DNA of 64,000 nt from Janthinobacterium tructae (GCF_006517255.1 NZ_CP041185.1:3720001-3784000), one strand, 5' to 3'; positions 8,814-18,067 are shown, counted from the first letter of the stretch. The notes: generated by a model from the letters alone, not told the origin. A program made the numbers and translations.

Positions 8814-8842
8814 AGCCCGCTTTTACCAGCGGGCTTTTTTTT
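8814..8842. terminator. Rho-independent terminator between lipoprotein B and mmsB
   Basis: The stem AGCCCGC/GCGGGCT has an 8-base loop and is followed by eight T on the plus strand. It ends the lipoprotein transcript. The leftward mms operon stops 13 bp beyond, so it may also receive that transcript. Confidence 0.85.
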
Positions 8843-8854
8843 GCCCAAAATTTC

Positions 8855-9760
8855 TCAGGCGGCAGGCGTTTGCAAACCAGGTTGCAGCATGTGCACGATG
8901 CTGGAAAAATCCTGCTGCGCATAACCGGCTTGCGCATGCATCTGGTACAGCTGGCGCACCAGGCCACCCAGTGGCGTGGGCGCGTTTGCCGACAAAGCCG
9001 ACTGCTGCGCCAGGCCCAGGTCTTTCAGCATCAGCGCCGTGCCGAAGCCGCCCGTGTAATTGCGCGACGCGGGCGTACCGTCCGTGACACCGGGCCACGG
9101 GTTGTACACTTCCAGGGTCCAGTTGCGGCCCGAACTCTTGGCCATGATATCGGACAGCACTTTCGGATCGAGGCCATGCGCCACGCCCAGGTTCAGCGCT
9201 TCGGCCGTACCGGCCATCAGAATCCCCAGCAGCATGTTGTTGCAAATCTTCGCCACCTGGCCCGCGCCCGCCTCGCCCGCATGGAAGATGTTCTTGCCCA
9301 TCTTTTCCAGCAAGGGACGCGCCTGCTGCAAGGCCGCCGCGCTGCCACCGACGATGAAGGTCAGGGTGCCGGCCGCCGCGCCCGCTGTGCCACCCGAGAC
9401 GGGCGCATCGAGCATGGCAAAGCCACGCTCGCTGGCCGCCTGCGCCACCTGGCGTGCCACGTCGGCCGCGATGGTGCTGCAATCGATGAACAGGGCGCCA
9501 GGCTTGGCCGAGTCGAGCACGCCGCCGGCGCCCAGGTACAGTTCCTGCACGTGCTTGTTGGCTGGCAGCATGGTGATGACGGCGTCGGCCGTCTGCACGG
9601 CTGCGCTGGCGGATGCGGCCGCCGTGGCGCCGGCTTCAACCAGCGACGCCACTGCGGCCGGTGCCAGGTCGAACACGGACACGTGGAAGCCGGCAGCCAC
9701 CAGATTGCGGGCCATCGGCGCACCCATGTTGCCCAAGCCGATAAAAGCGATATGTTGCAT
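8855..9760 (-). CDS. mmsB: 3-hydroxyisobutyrate dehydrogenase
   Basis: This 301-residue NAD-dependent beta-hydroxyacid dehydrogenase oxidises 3-hydroxyisobutyrate to methylmalonate semialdehyde in valine breakdown. The N-terminal Rossmann motif is IAFIGLGNMGAPMARNLVAA. The substrate-binding loop reads FIDCSTIAADVARQVA and DAPVSGGTAGAAAGTLTFIV, and the catalytic Lys lies in GQVAKICNNMLLGILM. It is the last gene of the leftward mms operon. The gap of 122 bp to the preceding gene is the largest in the operon and contains no strong hairpin with T-run. Confidence 0.95.
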   Translation of the reverse strand: MQHIAFIGLGNMGAPMARNLVAAGFHVSVFDLAPAAVASLVEAGATAAASASAAVQTADAVITMLPANKHVQELYLGAGGVLDSAKPGALFIDCSTIAADVARQVAQAASERGFAMLDAPVSGGTAGAAAGTLTFIVGGSAAALQQARPLLEKMGKNIFHAGEAGAGQVAKICNNMLLGILMAGTAEALNLGVAHGLDPKVLSDIMAKSSGRNWTLEVYNPWPGVTDGTPASRNYTGGFGTALMLKDLGLAQQSALSANAPTPLGGLVRQLYQMHAQAGYAQQDFSSIVHMLQPGLQTPAA

Positions 9761-9882
9761 TTTAAGAGTCTCCTGTAGCGCCTAAAAAAGCCCATGGCGT
9801 TGTTGCCTTGCCTAGTCGTACTGGTCGTACTGCCTTCGGCAAGGCGCCGAGCCCTGAGCATTTTTATGCACTACTTAAATGT

Positions 9883-11028
9883 TTAAATGGGTAGGTCGGC
9901 CAGCGGATGCTGTGTCCACGGCGCGGCAAAATATTCGTCCAGATACGCCGAACTTACGTCGGCCAGGCTGGCCGGCTGCCATTGCGGTGCATTGTCCTTG
10001 TCTATCAGCAAGGCGCGCACGCCTTCGCTGAAGTCCGCGTGGGCGCAGCATTGCACGGCAACAATGAGTTCCAGCTGGAACACTTGCGCCAGACTCATGT
10101 GAAGAGTGCGTTCGCGCATGGCCCACACCAGGGCGGCCGAGCTGGGCGCACCCTTGCCCAGTGTATGGGCCGCCTTTTGCAGCCAGGCCGAGTCGCCGTC
10201 ATAGGCGGCAATGGCGGCCACCACTTCGGGCAAGGTGGGCGCTTGCGTCAGCGCGGCGATGGCGTCGAAGTTGGCGCGCACTTCGGAGACGGGCAGCATG
10301 GGCGTGGGCGCCGAGAAGCCGCGCAGCAAACGGCTCAGCTGCTGGTGGTTCGCCAGCGGGCTGGCTTGCCATTGCGCCAGCGCCAGCGCGTCGAGCACCA
10401 TGGCGCGCTCTTCCTGGCGCAGGAAATAATCACCGAGGCCCGCAAACAGGGCATCGGCCGCGTTCATCGGTGCGCCCGTCAAGCCCAGGAACAGGCCGCT
10501 GCGTCCCGGCATGCGGCCCAGGAACCAGCTGCCGCCCACGTCGGGGAACAGGCCAATCGTGATTTCCGGCATGGCGATGCGCGTGCTTTCCGTCACCACG
10601 CGATGGCTGGCGCCCGCCATCAGGCCCAGACCGCCACCCATGACGATGCCGCCGCCCCACACCAGCAGCGGCTTTGCATACGTATGAATGCGGTGGTCGA
10701 GCCGGTATTCCTCGGCAAAGAAGGCCAGCGCCTGCGGGTTCGGTACGACGCCCGGCTGCTCGACCACGGCCGAACGCAAGCTGCGCACGTCGCCGCCGGC
10801 ACAGAAGGCCTTGTCGGTCGACGACTGCAGCACCACGCAGGCGATGGCGTCGTCAGCGGCCCAGCGCACCAGGGCGCCATCGATGGCGCGGATCATGTCC
10901 AGGGTCAAGGCATGCAGCGACTTTGGCGCGTCGAGCGTGATGACGCCCAGCTTCATGCCGCCGGGACAGTCGCGTTCTTCCAGTTTCACTGTTTCAAGCA
11001 AGGTTTCAGCCACAGTAGTTTCAGCCAT
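9883..11028 (-). CDS. 3-hydroxyisobutyryl-CoA hydrolase (crotonase family)
   Basis: This 381-residue crotonase-fold enzyme begins MAETTVAETLLETVKLEERD. The oxyanion-hole segments are AFCAGGDVRSL and WGGGIVMGGGLGLMAGASHR, followed by IAMPEITIGLFPDVGGSWFL with the catalytic Glu and the Asp characteristic of HIBYL-CoA hydrolases. The extra C-terminal region of about 130 residues and overall length separate it from plain enoyl-CoA hydratases. It releases CoA from 3-hydroxyisobutyryl-CoA before mmsB. The ATG at 11026-11028 overlaps the end of the upstream hydratase gene, indicating coupled translation. Confidence 0.92.
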   Translation of the reverse strand: MAETTVAETLLETVKLEERDCPGGMKLGVITLDAPKSLHALTLDMIRAIDGALVRWAADDAIACVVLQSSTDKAFCAGGDVRSLRSAVVEQPGVVPNPQALAFFAEEYRLDHRIHTYAKPLLVWGGGIVMGGGLGLMAGASHRVVTESTRIAMPEITIGLFPDVGGSWFLGRMPGRSGLFLGLTGAPMNAADALFAGLGDYFLRQEERAMVLDALALAQWQASPLANHQQLSRLLRGFSAPTPMLPVSEVRANFDAIAALTQAPTLPEVVAAIAAYDGDSAWLQKAAHTLGKGAPSSAALVWAMRERTLHMSLAQVFQLELIVAVQCCAHADFSEGVRALLIDKDNAPQWQPASLADVSSAYLDEYFAAPWTQHPLADLPI

Positions 11029-11806
11029 TCTTCCACTCCGCCGGACGTTTTTCCAGGAACGCCTGCACGCCCTCTTTCTGGTCTTGCGTATCAAACAAGC
11101 CGAGGAACAGGGTGCGCTCATCGGGCAGGGAATTGACCAGCGGATGGCTGCGCGCGCCCTGGATCAGGGTCTTGCACGCCGTCACGCTGCTGGGGCTCTG
11201 GCGCGCCACCTTGGCGGCCAGCGCCAGCGCCGTGGCGGCAGCCTTGCCGGTTGGCACGACTTCCTCGACCAGGCCGATGGCCAGGGCCTTGGCCGCGTCG
11301 ACGCGCTCGCCGCACAAAATCATGCGCTTGGCCCAGCCTTCGCCCACCAGCCACGGCAAGTGCTGTGTGCCGCCCGCGCACGGCAGCAGGCCGACGGACG
11401 CTTCCGGCAAGGCCATCTGCGCATGTTCTTCGGCGATGCGGATGTCGCAAGCGAGCGCGCATTCGAGTCCGCCGCCCATGGCATAGCCATTGATGGCGGC
11501 GATGCTGACGCCGCGAAACGCGGACAGCGCCTCGAACGCCTCGCCAAACGCGGCGGCCATGGCAAACGCCGTGTCCTTGTTGCCGTCGGCAAACACTTTC
11601 AGATCGGCACCCGCCGAGAAGAACTTGGCGCCGCCGCCCGTGATCACGAGAGCGTACACGTCCGGATCGGCATTCAGGTCGGCCACCAGTTGCGTCAGCG
11701 CGTTCAGGCTGGCCAGGGTCCACGTGTGGGCGGGCGGGTTGTCGAGGGTCACCAGGGCCGTGTGGCCACGGCGTTCCAGCAACAGATTGGTATACACTTT
11801 AGTCAT
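11021..11806 (-). CDS. Enoyl-CoA hydratase/isomerase family protein
   Basis: This 261-residue crotonase family protein has SAGADLKVFADG and AINGYAMGGGLECALACDIR for the oxyanion hole, and ALPEASVGLLPCAGGTQHLP with the catalytic Glu. In the mms operon it would hydrate methacrylyl-CoA to 3-hydroxyisobutyryl-CoA. It overlaps its neighbours on both sides: its stop lies inside the start of the hydrolase gene, and its start overlaps the 3' end of the acyl-CoA dehydrogenase gene. Substrate is inferred from the operon. Confidence 0.92.
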   Translation of the reverse strand: MTKVYTNLLLERRGHTALVTLDNPPAHTWTLASLNALTQLVADLNADPDVYALVITGGGAKFFSAGADLKVFADGNKDTAFAMAAAFGEAFEALSAFRGVSIAAINGYAMGGGLECALACDIRIAEEHAQMALPEASVGLLPCAGGTQHLPWLVGEGWAKRMILCGERVDAAKALAIGLVEEVVPTGKAAATALALAAKVARQSPSSVTACKTLIQGARSHPLVNSLPDERTLFLGLFDTQDQKEGVQAFLEKRPAEWKNG

Positions 11807-12963
11807 CGTAAGGTCTCCGTGGCGCCATCTTTCAAAATCGCTCGCGCGACGATCAGGCGCATGATTTCATTCGTTCCTTCCAGGATTTGATGCACGCGCG
11901 TGTCGCGCACGTGGCGCTCAAGCGGGTATTCGCGGATGTAGCCGTAGCCGCCGTGCAATTGCAGCGCATCGTTGGCGACATTAAAACCCACATCCGTGGC
12001 GAAACGTTTGGCCATGGCGCAATACGCGGTGGCGTCCGGGCTTTCCTGGTCCAGTTTCCAGGCCGCCAGGCGTACCATCTGGCGCGCCGCCACCAGTTCC
12101 GTCAGCATATCGGCCAGCTTGAATTGCAAGGCCTGGAACTGCGCCAGTTCGCGGCCGAACTGCGTGCGCTCCTTCATGTACGCCTGCGCGCGCGTCAGGG
12201 CCGCCTGCGCCGTGCCCACCGAGCACACGGCGATGTTGATGCGCCCGCCATCGATGCCCTTCATGGCAATGGCAAAGCCTTCGCCTTCCGCGCCCAACAA
12301 GTTGCCAACAGGCACTTTCACCTGGTCGAAACTGATGATGCGCGTGGGCTGGCTGTTCCAGCCCATCTTTTCTTCTTTCTTGCCATACACGATGCCGGGC
12401 AAGTTCGCCGGCACGGCAAACGCGGAAATGCCGGCCGCGCCCTCGCCGCCAGTTCTCGCCATGACGATCAGCATGTCCGTCTGGCCCGCGCCGGAGATAA
12501 ACGCTTTCGTACCGTCGAGCACATAAAAGTCGCCATCCCTGACGGCCTTGGTGCGCAAGGAGGCCGCGTCGGAACCCGACTGAGGTTCCGTCAGGCAATA
12601 GCTGGCCAGCTTCTGGCCAGCGGCCAGGGCCGGCACCCACTCGTCGCACAGGGTTTCCTGGCCCCAGCGCGACAGCATCCAGGTAGCCATGTTGTGGATG
12701 GTGATGTAAGCCGTGGTCGAGGTGCAGCCGCCCGCCAGCTCCTCGAAGACGATGGCCGCATCCTGGCGCGACAGGCCCAGGCCGCCCCAGCGCTGCGGCG
12801 TGTACAGGCCGCAAAAGCCCATCTCGCCTGCCTTGGCAATCGTTTCCACGGGGAAGATCGATTCCGCATCCCAATGGGCCGCGTGCGGCGCCAGTTCGCC
12901 TTCGGCAAACGCGCGCGCCGCCTGCTGGAACTCGCGCTGCTCGTCGCTCAGTTCAAAGTCCAT
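11803..12963 (-). CDS. Acyl-CoA dehydrogenase, probably isobutyryl-CoA dehydrogenase
   Basis: This 386-residue flavoprotein starts MDFELSDEQREFQQAARAFA. Signature segments are CLTEPQSGSDAASLRTKA, FISGAGQTDMLIVMAR, and the C-terminal HQILEGTNEIMRLIVARAIL with the catalytic Glu. Length is normal for the family. Its place between mmsA and the hydratase points to oxidation of isobutyryl-CoA to methacrylyl-CoA, with electrons passed to ETF. Another branched short-chain acyl-CoA is possible. The gene starts 9 bp after the stop of mmsA. Confidence 0.92.
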   Translation of the reverse strand: MDFELSDEQREFQQAARAFAEGELAPHAAHWDAESIFPVETIAKAGEMGFCGLYTPQRWGGLGLSRQDAAIVFEELAGGCTSTTAYITIHNMATWMLSRWGQETLCDEWVPALAAGQKLASYCLTEPQSGSDAASLRTKAVRDGDFYVLDGTKAFISGAGQTDMLIVMARTGGEGAAGISAFAVPANLPGIVYGKKEEKMGWNSQPTRIISFDQVKVPVGNLLGAEGEGFAIAMKGIDGGRINIAVCSVGTAQAALTRAQAYMKERTQFGRELAQFQALQFKLADMLTELVAARQMVRLAAWKLDQESPDATAYCAMAKRFATDVGFNVANDALQLHGGYGYIREYPLERHVRDTRVHQILEGTNEIMRLIVARAILKDGATETLR

Positions 12964-12972
12964 GCCAGCTCC

Positions 12973-14481
12973 TTACTTGAGGCTGATGGTGGTGTTGACC
13001 TTGCCCACCGAGGCCGCATCCGTGAACCAGCGCTGGGTAATCGTCTGCGTCTGCGTGTAGAACAGCACGACTTGCTTGCCGAACGGACCCAGGTCGCCCA
13101 GCTTGGAGCCGCGCGACCCCGTAAAGCTGAACAGGGGAACGGGCACGGGGATGGGCACGTTGATGCCGACCTGGCCCACGTCGATTTCTTCCTGGAAATA
13201 GCGCGCGGCCGCGCCGCTTTGCGTGAACAGCGCCGTGCCGTTGCCGTTCGGATTCGCGTTCACCAGGGCAATCGCTTCGTCGAGCGTGTCGACTTCGACG
13301 ACGATCAATACCGGGCCAAAGATTTCCTGGTCATACACGACCATGCCGGGTTTCACGCCGGAGAGAATCGTCGGGCCGACGAAGTTACCGTTCGGATAGC
13401 CATCAACCTTGACGTCGCGCCCGTCAAGGGTCAGGACGGCGCCCTGTTCGATGCCCTTGGCGACCAAACTGTGCACGCGTTCCTTCGCCGCGCACGAGAT
13501 GACGGGACCGAGGTCCGGATTGTCCTTGCCCGCACCGACCGTCAGGGTTTGCGCCTTGGCAGACAGTTCCGGCAGCCACTCGCGCGCTGCGCCCACCAGC
13601 ACGGCCACGGAGGCGGCCATGCAGCGCTGGCCGGCCGCGCCGAAACCTGCGCCCAGCAGCTGGTTCAGGGTCTGTTCTTTATTGGCGTCCGGCAAGACGA
13701 CAGCATGGTTCTTGGCGCCCATCATGCATTGCGCGCGCTTGCCGTTCAGGCTGGCGCGCTGGTACACATGCGTGCCCACTTTGCTCGATCCCACGAACGA
13801 GATCGCCTTGATATCCGGATGGTCGCACAGGGCGTTGACCACGTCTTCGCCGCCGTGAATGACGTTCAGCACGCCGGCCGGAATGCCCGCCTGCAAGGCC
13901 AGGCGCACGAGTTTTTCCGTCACCAGCGGGTCTTGCTCCGATGGCTTCAGCACGAAGGTATTGCCGCAGGCAATTGCCATCGGGAACATCCACAGGGGGA
14001 TCATGGCGGGGAAGTTGAACGGGGTAATGCCGGCGCACACGCCCAGCGGCTGCATCACGCTGTAGGTATCGACGCCACCGGCCACGTTTTGCGCGTATTC
14101 GCCCATCTGCAGGGTGCCGATATTGGCGGCATGCTCGACCACTTCCAGGCCGCGGAACACATCGCCTTCCGCGTCGAGCAGGGTCTTGCCCTGTTCCATC
14201 GTCAAGGTGGCGGCCAGGTCGGCCATGTTTTCGCGGATCAGTTGCTGCAATTTGAGGAAAATGCGTGCACGGGCGCCGATCGGCGTCTTGCGCCAGGTTT
14301 TGAAGGCGCGCTGGGCCGAGGCGATGGCGGCGTTGACTTCGTCCGGCGTGGCAAACGGCACACGCGCCAGCACTTCCTGTGTGGCCGGGTTGACGACATC
14401 GCGCCAGACGGTGGTTTGGGATTCAACCCACTCGCCGTTGATCAACAGTGGAACGGTCGGAATAGTAGTTTGCGTGGTCAC
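12973..14481 (-). CDS. mmsA: CoA-acylating methylmalonate-semialdehyde dehydrogenase
   Basis: This 502-residue aldehyde dehydrogenase family enzyme converts methylmalonate semialdehyde plus CoA to propionyl-CoA, the last step of valine degradation. The N-terminus reads [12 protein letters not shown], then [20 protein letters not shown], typical of MMSDH. The nucleophile Cys is in [19 protein letters not shown], and the C-terminal cofactor segment is [18 protein letters not shown]. It is the first gene of the leftward five-gene valine operon and faces the ScfR-like regulator across 157 bp that hold two inverted repeats. Confidence 0.97.
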   Translation of the reverse strand: MTTQTTIPTVPLLINGEWVESQTTVWRDVVNPATQEVLARVPFATPDEVNAAIASAQRAFKTWRKTPIGARARIFLKLQQLIRENMADLAATLTMEQGKTLLDAEGDVFRGLEVVEHAANIGTLQMGEYAQNVAGGVDTYSVMQPLGVCAGITPFNFPAMIPLWMFPMAIACGNTFVLKPSEQDPLVTEKLVRLALQAGIPAGVLNVIHGGEDVVNALCDHPDIKAISFVGSSKVGTHVYQRASLNGKRAQCMMGAKNHAVVLPDANKEQTLNQLLGAGFGAAGQRCMAASVAVLVGAAREWLPELSAKAQTLTVGAGKDNPDLGPVISCAAKERVHSLVAKGIEQGAVLTLDGRDVKVDGYPNGNFVGPTILSGVKPGMVVYDQEIFGPVLIVVEVDTLDEAIALVNANPNGNGTALFTQSGAAARYFQEEIDVGQVGINVPIPVPVPLFSFTGSRGSKLGDLGPFGKQVVLFYTQTQTITQRWFTDAASVGKVNTTISLK

Positions 14482-14511
14482 TCGGTGTCTCCTGGTGTGG
14501 GTATAGGTCTG

Positions 14512-14571
14512 TTTGCATTATTCGCACAATCGCCGCCGCAAACAAGGCGTGAAAATGCGAGATAATGCAAA
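14512..14571. promoter_or_regulatory. Distal inverted repeat in the mmsA/scfR gap
   Basis: TTTGCATTATTCGCA (14512-14526) and TGCGAGATAATGCAAA (14556-14571) form an imperfect inverted pair about 44 bp apart, centre to centre. The outer TTTGCA/TGCAAA core is shared with the compact repeat at 14584-14612. The left arm is only 30 bp from the mmsA start codon. Probably a binding site for the adjacent regulator. Confidence 0.5.
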
Positions 14572-14583
14572 GCTGAATCTGTT

Positions 14584-14612
14584 AATCTGCAAATATTGTA
14601 AATTTGCAGATT
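14584..14612. promoter_or_regulatory. Perfect 11-bp inverted repeat, likely operator of the ScfR-type regulator
   Basis: AATCTGCAAAT and its exact complement ATTTGCAGATT are separated by 7 bp, 27 bp upstream of the regulator's ATG. ScfR-family regulators such as PccR recognise paired TTTGCAAA-type half-sites, and the half-site here (ATTTGCAG) is close to that. This supports autoregulation and control of mmsA from the same gap. Confidence 0.7.
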
Positions 14613-14638
14613 CCACAAACCGGGGAAGAGGAAGCGCG

Positions 14639-16021
14639 ATGGCAAAGGTTTTCATGGGCGTGCGCCTGCAGCGGCTGCGCGAAGAACGGCGCATGACGCA
14701 GGTGGCGCTGGCCAAGTCCCTGGGCATCTCGCCCAGCTATCTGAACCAGATGGAGCGCAACCAGCGCCCGCTGACGGTGCCGATTCTGTTGCGCATCGGC
14801 ACGGTACTGGGGGTCGATCCGCAAATTTTCTCCGAACACGACAGCGCCAGCCTGGTGGCCGACGTGCGCGACGTGTTCGGCGAATTACCCGACGCGCCGC
14901 CCACCTCGATGGCCGAACTCAAAATGCTGGTGGAAAACATGCCGGAACTGGCCCGTTCCATCCTGCTGCTGCAGCGGCGCTACCGCGTGATGGCGGAACG
15001 GGCTGACACGTTGGCCGCGCGCCTCGACGACGGCAGCCGCGGCGCCAGCTCGGCGGCGCCCTCCACGGACGAGGAAGTGCGCGAATATCTGAACCGGCGG
15101 CAAAACTATATCGATGAACTGGACCGGGCGGCGGAGCTGGTGGCCGGCGAACTCGATCCGCAGCTGCGCGCGCTCGACGCGCTGCAAAGCCGCTTGCTGG
15201 AGCGCCACGGCATCCAGGTGCAACTGTCCGATGGCGACGCGGGCATGGTGCGCAAACACCGCTTTGACGCCCAGCAACACATCCTGTGGCTGCCCGACAC
15301 CTTGACGGGCGGCCAGCGCGCCTTCCAGATGGCGGCGCAAATCAGCCTGCTCGAACACAGCGAGCTGATCGACGCGCTGGTGCTGGCGGCGGGACTCTCC
15401 GGCGCGGCGGCGCAAACGAGCGCGCGCCTGGCATTCTCGAATTACTTTGCCGGCGCCCTGCTGATGCCCTACCAGCGCTTTTTGCAGGCGGCGGAAACGC
15501 GCGCCTACGATATCGAACGCCTGGCGCACCAGTTCGGCGTGGGTTTCGAAGCCGTGTGCCACCGTTTGAGCACCATGCAGCGCCCCGAGGCGGCGGGATT
15601 GCCCTTCTTCTTCGTGCGCGTCGACCGCGCGGGCAATGTCTCAAAGCGCCAGTCGGCCACGGACTTTCACTTTTCGCGGGTGGGCGGCACCTGCCCGCTG
15701 TGGATCGTCTACGACGCCTTCAGCCATCCGGGCCAGGTACTCACGCAAGTGGCCAGCATGCCGGACGGCTGCACATACTTATGGATCGCGCGCCAGGTGA
15801 GTACGGCCTCGCCAGGCTTCCGCGCGCCGGGCAAGACCTTTGCCGTGGCGCTGGGCTGCGACATCTCGCAGGCGCACCGGCTGATTTACTCGAAGGGGCT
15901 CGATTTGCACGACCCTTCCAGCGCCACACCCATCGGCACGGGCTGCAAGGTGTGCGAGCGCCAAAGCTGTCCGCAGCGGGCGTTTCCCTCGCTGCTGGCG
16001 CCACCACCGGCATCAGCCTGA
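14639..16021 (+). CDS. ScfR-type (short-chain fatty-acyl) XRE-family transcriptional regulator
   Basis: This 460-residue protein starts MAKVFMGVRLQRLREERRMT after a strong purine-rich site (GGGGAAGAGGAAG). The N-terminal helix-turn-helix is TQVALAKSLGISPSYLNQME. A middle helical region of the IrrE/peptidase-like type lacks a zinc motif. The C-terminal DUF2083-like region ends with GTGCKVCERQSCPQRAFPSL, whose clustered cysteines are typical of the RamB/PrpC-regulator/PccR group. Such proteins sense acyl-CoA pools from propionate, acetate or branched-chain breakdown. Divergence from mmsA, which yields propionyl-CoA, and the operator-like repeats fit a role as regulator of the valine operon. The ligand is inferred. 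Confidence 0.88.
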   Translation: MAKVFMGVRLQRLREERRMTQVALAKSLGISPSYLNQMERNQRPLTVPILLRIGTVLGVDPQIFSEHDSASLVADVRDVFGELPDAPPTSMAELKMLVENMPELARSILLLQRRYRVMAERADTLAARLDDGSRGASSAAPSTDEEVREYLNRRQNYIDELDRAAELVAGELDPQLRALDALQSRLLERHGIQVQLSDGDAGMVRKHRFDAQQHILWLPDTLTGGQRAFQMAAQISLLEHSELIDALVLAAGLSGAAAQTSARLAFSNYFAGALLMPYQRFLQAAETRAYDIERLAHQFGVGFEAVCHRLSTMQRPEAAGLPFFFVRVDRAGNVSKRQSATDFHFSRVGGTCPLWIVYDAFSHPGQVLTQVASMPDGCTYLWIARQVSTASPGFRAPGKTFAVALGCDISQAHRLIYSKGLDLHDPSSATPIGTGCKVCERQSCPQRAFPSLLAPPPASA

Positions 16022-16022
16022 T

Positions 16023-17078
16023 TTACTCGGCGACTCTTGCGCGCAGCGCGTCGAATTCACGCGCGAACTCCACGCGCCAGTCGCGTCGCGTGGACTCGGC
16101 TATCCAGGCCGTATCGAGGCCATTCAACATGAAGCCGCGCATGTCATCGAGGCCGAAACCGAATTCACGCATCATCATCCAGGCGCCTGTCGGCGTCACA
16201 TGGTGCAGGGTCGGGTCGTCCGTGTTCGGATGCAGTTTCAGGCCCAGCTTGGCCATGGCGCGGATCGGGTGATCGAGCGCCCAGCGTTCGGGCGCCAGCG
16301 TGCGCAGATAATACGAATTGGTCGGCACGACCGTAAACACCAGGCCACGCTGCACGCAGCGCTGCGCCAGTTCCGGGTTGTCGACAATCGTGTAGCCATG
16401 GTCGACCCGGTCCACCTGCAGCTGCTCGATGGCCGTCGCCACGTTCATCCACGGCATGCCGAATTCACCCGCATGCGCCGTGCATTTGAAGCCCGCCTCG
16501 CGCGCGGCGCGGTAGGCTTCGATGAAGAGTTCCGGCGGGCGGTCGTTTTCGCGGTAGTCGATGCCGATGCCGATCACTTCCGGCGCGCGGTGCGCCTTCA
16601 TCCATTCCACCATCTGCACGGCTTCGGCGGGAGCGGCTTCGCGGTCGATGCTGGGGATCAGACGGCCGATCACGCCAAAATCACGCTGCGCGTCGCGGAT
16701 GGCGGCCACGATGGCGTCTTGCGCCGCGTCATAGCGGATGCCCGACACGCGCACGGTGCCGGTCGGGTTCCAGAAGAACTCCGCGTAGCGCACGCCATGG
16801 CCATGCACGTCTTCCAGGTATTCGTAGGCGAGGCAATACAGGTCGGTCGGCGAAACGATCAGGTGCGCGTCGAGCGCGCGCAGCACGCGCAGCACACCCA
16901 CCGGTTTGTCGCCGCGCGTATAGAACGCGTCGATTTCCTCGGGGCTGACGACATTGCCCGTCTTCGCGGCCAGCGCGCGGAAAGTCGATTGGCGCACCGT
17001 GCCAAACAGGTGGCAATGCAGCTCCACTTTCGGCATGGCGCGTACAAACTGTTCGATGCTCAGGGGGGAATTAGACAT
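16023..17078 (-). CDS. Adenosine-deaminase-like metal hydrolase, variant HxHLFG motif
   Basis: This 351-residue amidohydrolase-fold protein has the ADA zinc residues His21 and His23 (KVELHCHLFGTV). The catalytic segments CTAHAGEFG, RVDHGYTIVDNPELAQRC and KLHPNTDDPTLHH supply the remaining His, Glu and Asp. In classical ADA the first motif is HLDG; here Asp is replaced by Phe, and other substitutions follow, so substrate range may differ (another purine nucleoside or adenine derivative). It is the last gene of an operon with a nucleoside hydrolase and an ABC importer, which supports a role in purine salvage or catabolism. It converges with the ScfR-type gene, with stops 1 bp apart. Confidence 0.85.
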   Translation of the reverse strand: MSNSPLSIEQFVRAMPKVELHCHLFGTVRQSTFRALAAKTGNVVSPEEIDAFYTRGDKPVGVLRVLRALDAHLIVSPTDLYCLAYEYLEDVHGHGVRYAEFFWNPTGTVRVSGIRYDAAQDAIVAAIRDAQRDFGVIGRLIPSIDREAAPAEAVQMVEWMKAHRAPEVIGIGIDYRENDRPPELFIEAYRAAREAGFKCTAHAGEFGMPWMNVATAIEQLQVDRVDHGYTIVDNPELAQRCVQRGLVFTVVPTNSYYLRTLAPERWALDHPIRAMAKLGLKLHPNTDDPTLHHVTPTGAWMMMREFGFGLDDMRGFMLNGLDTAWIAESTRRDWRVEFAREFDALRARVAE

Positions 17079-17103
17079 GAAGCTCGTTTCGTAGTGAAGT
17101 GGG

Positions 17104-18060
17104 TCAGACGAGAATGGCGGCCAGGCGGCGCATCAGGCGCTCGATGGCGGCCGGGCCATCGGCCAGCATCGCCACTTGCGTGTTGATGGGCGCGCGGCGC
17201 GGCACGCGGAATTCGCACACCGTCATGCCGCGCGTCAGTTCGCCCGTCAATTCGATGGCCACGTGGGCGCTCTGGAACTGGAACAGTTGCGGCGCTTCCA
17301 GGTACAGGGCCACCACCGGGTCGTACATGGGCATGGGTACGGAACCGTCGGCACTGCGGATGCGCACATACGCTTCCAGGTAGCCGGCCAGACGCTGCGC
17401 GCGCGGCGTGCCGATGGCGCGCAGGCGTGCCACTTCCGCGTTCGTCACCAGCAGCTGGCGGCACAGATTCAAGCCGAACATGCGCAGCGCAATGCCGGAC
17501 TTGAACACCTGAGCAGCCGCTTCCGGGTCCGCATAGATATTGAATTCGGCCGCCGCCGTGTGGTTGCCCTGGTCGGTCGAGCCGCCCATCAGGATGATTT
17601 CGACGATTTTTTCGGCAATGTCGGGCGCCTTGGCCAGCGCGGTTGCAATATTGGTCATCGGCGCGATCGCCATGATGGTGATCTGGCCAGGGTGGGCGCG
17701 CACGGCGGCGATCAGCGCGTCGACGGCGTGGCCGGCGGCGTCAACGGCAGCGCCCGGTGGCAGGATGTCGCCCGTCGTCGGCATGCCGCTGTCGCCGAGG
17801 ATGCGCTGCGCCGTTTCGATCACGCCGGCCAGCGGCTGCTCGCAGCCGCGATAAATCGGCACCGTCAAACCGTCATGCGCCTTGATGCGCAAGGCATTGT
17901 CGTAGGTGATGTCGACGGGCGCATTGCCCGCCACCACGCTCACGCCCAGCCACTCGATATCGGGATTGCTGCCCAAGAGCAACATCGTCAGCCAGTCGTC
18001 GAAACCGGGATCGGTGTCGAGCCAGATCTTTTTCAAGGATTGGGTCATGCTGTGTTCCAT
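17104..18060 (-). CDS. Nucleoside hydrolase (inosine-uridine preferring type)
   Basis: This 318-residue enzyme cleaves the N-glycosidic bond of ribonucleosides. The calcium-binding signature is IWLDTDPGFDDWLTMLLL near the N-terminus. Further family segments are TIMAIAPMTNIATALAKAP, ILMGGSTDQGNHTAAAEFNI (Asn/Glu region) and YADPEAAAQVF. The usual DTDPG.DDA has Trp in place of Ala. A start at MTQSLKK (18048) is possible; the ATG at 18060 is listed as the first in frame. No secretion signal is visible, so it acts in the cytoplasm on nucleosides brought in by the upstream importer. Confidence 0.92.
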   Translation of the reverse strand: MEHSMTQSLKKIWLDTDPGFDDWLTMLLLGSNPDIEWLGVSVVAGNAPVDITYDNALRIKAHDGLTVPIYRGCEQPLAGVIETAQRILGDSGMPTTGDILPPGAAVDAAGHAVDALIAAVRAHPGQITIMAIAPMTNIATALAKAPDIAEKIVEIILMGGSTDQGNHTAAAEFNIYADPEAAAQVFKSGIALRMFGLNLCRQLLVTNAEVARLRAIGTPRAQRLAGYLEAYVRIRSADGSVPMPMYDPVVALYLEAPQLFQFQSAHVAIELTGELTRGMTVCEFRVPRRAPINTQVAMLADGPAAIERLMRRLAAILV

Positions 18061-18067
18061 TCAGAAA

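Noticed and set aside
8757..8900. A small frame starting ATGTGGCGATGC after TTGGAG, downstream of lipoprotein B
   Set aside because: It would run straight through the strong terminator at 8814-8842 and into the opposite-strand mmsB gene; the peptide has no recognisable features.
11887..14565. An 892-codon plus-strand frame opposite the acyl-CoA dehydrogenase and mmsA
   Set aside because: Same reason: it mirrors codon bias of the real genes on the minus strand and shows no protein family features.
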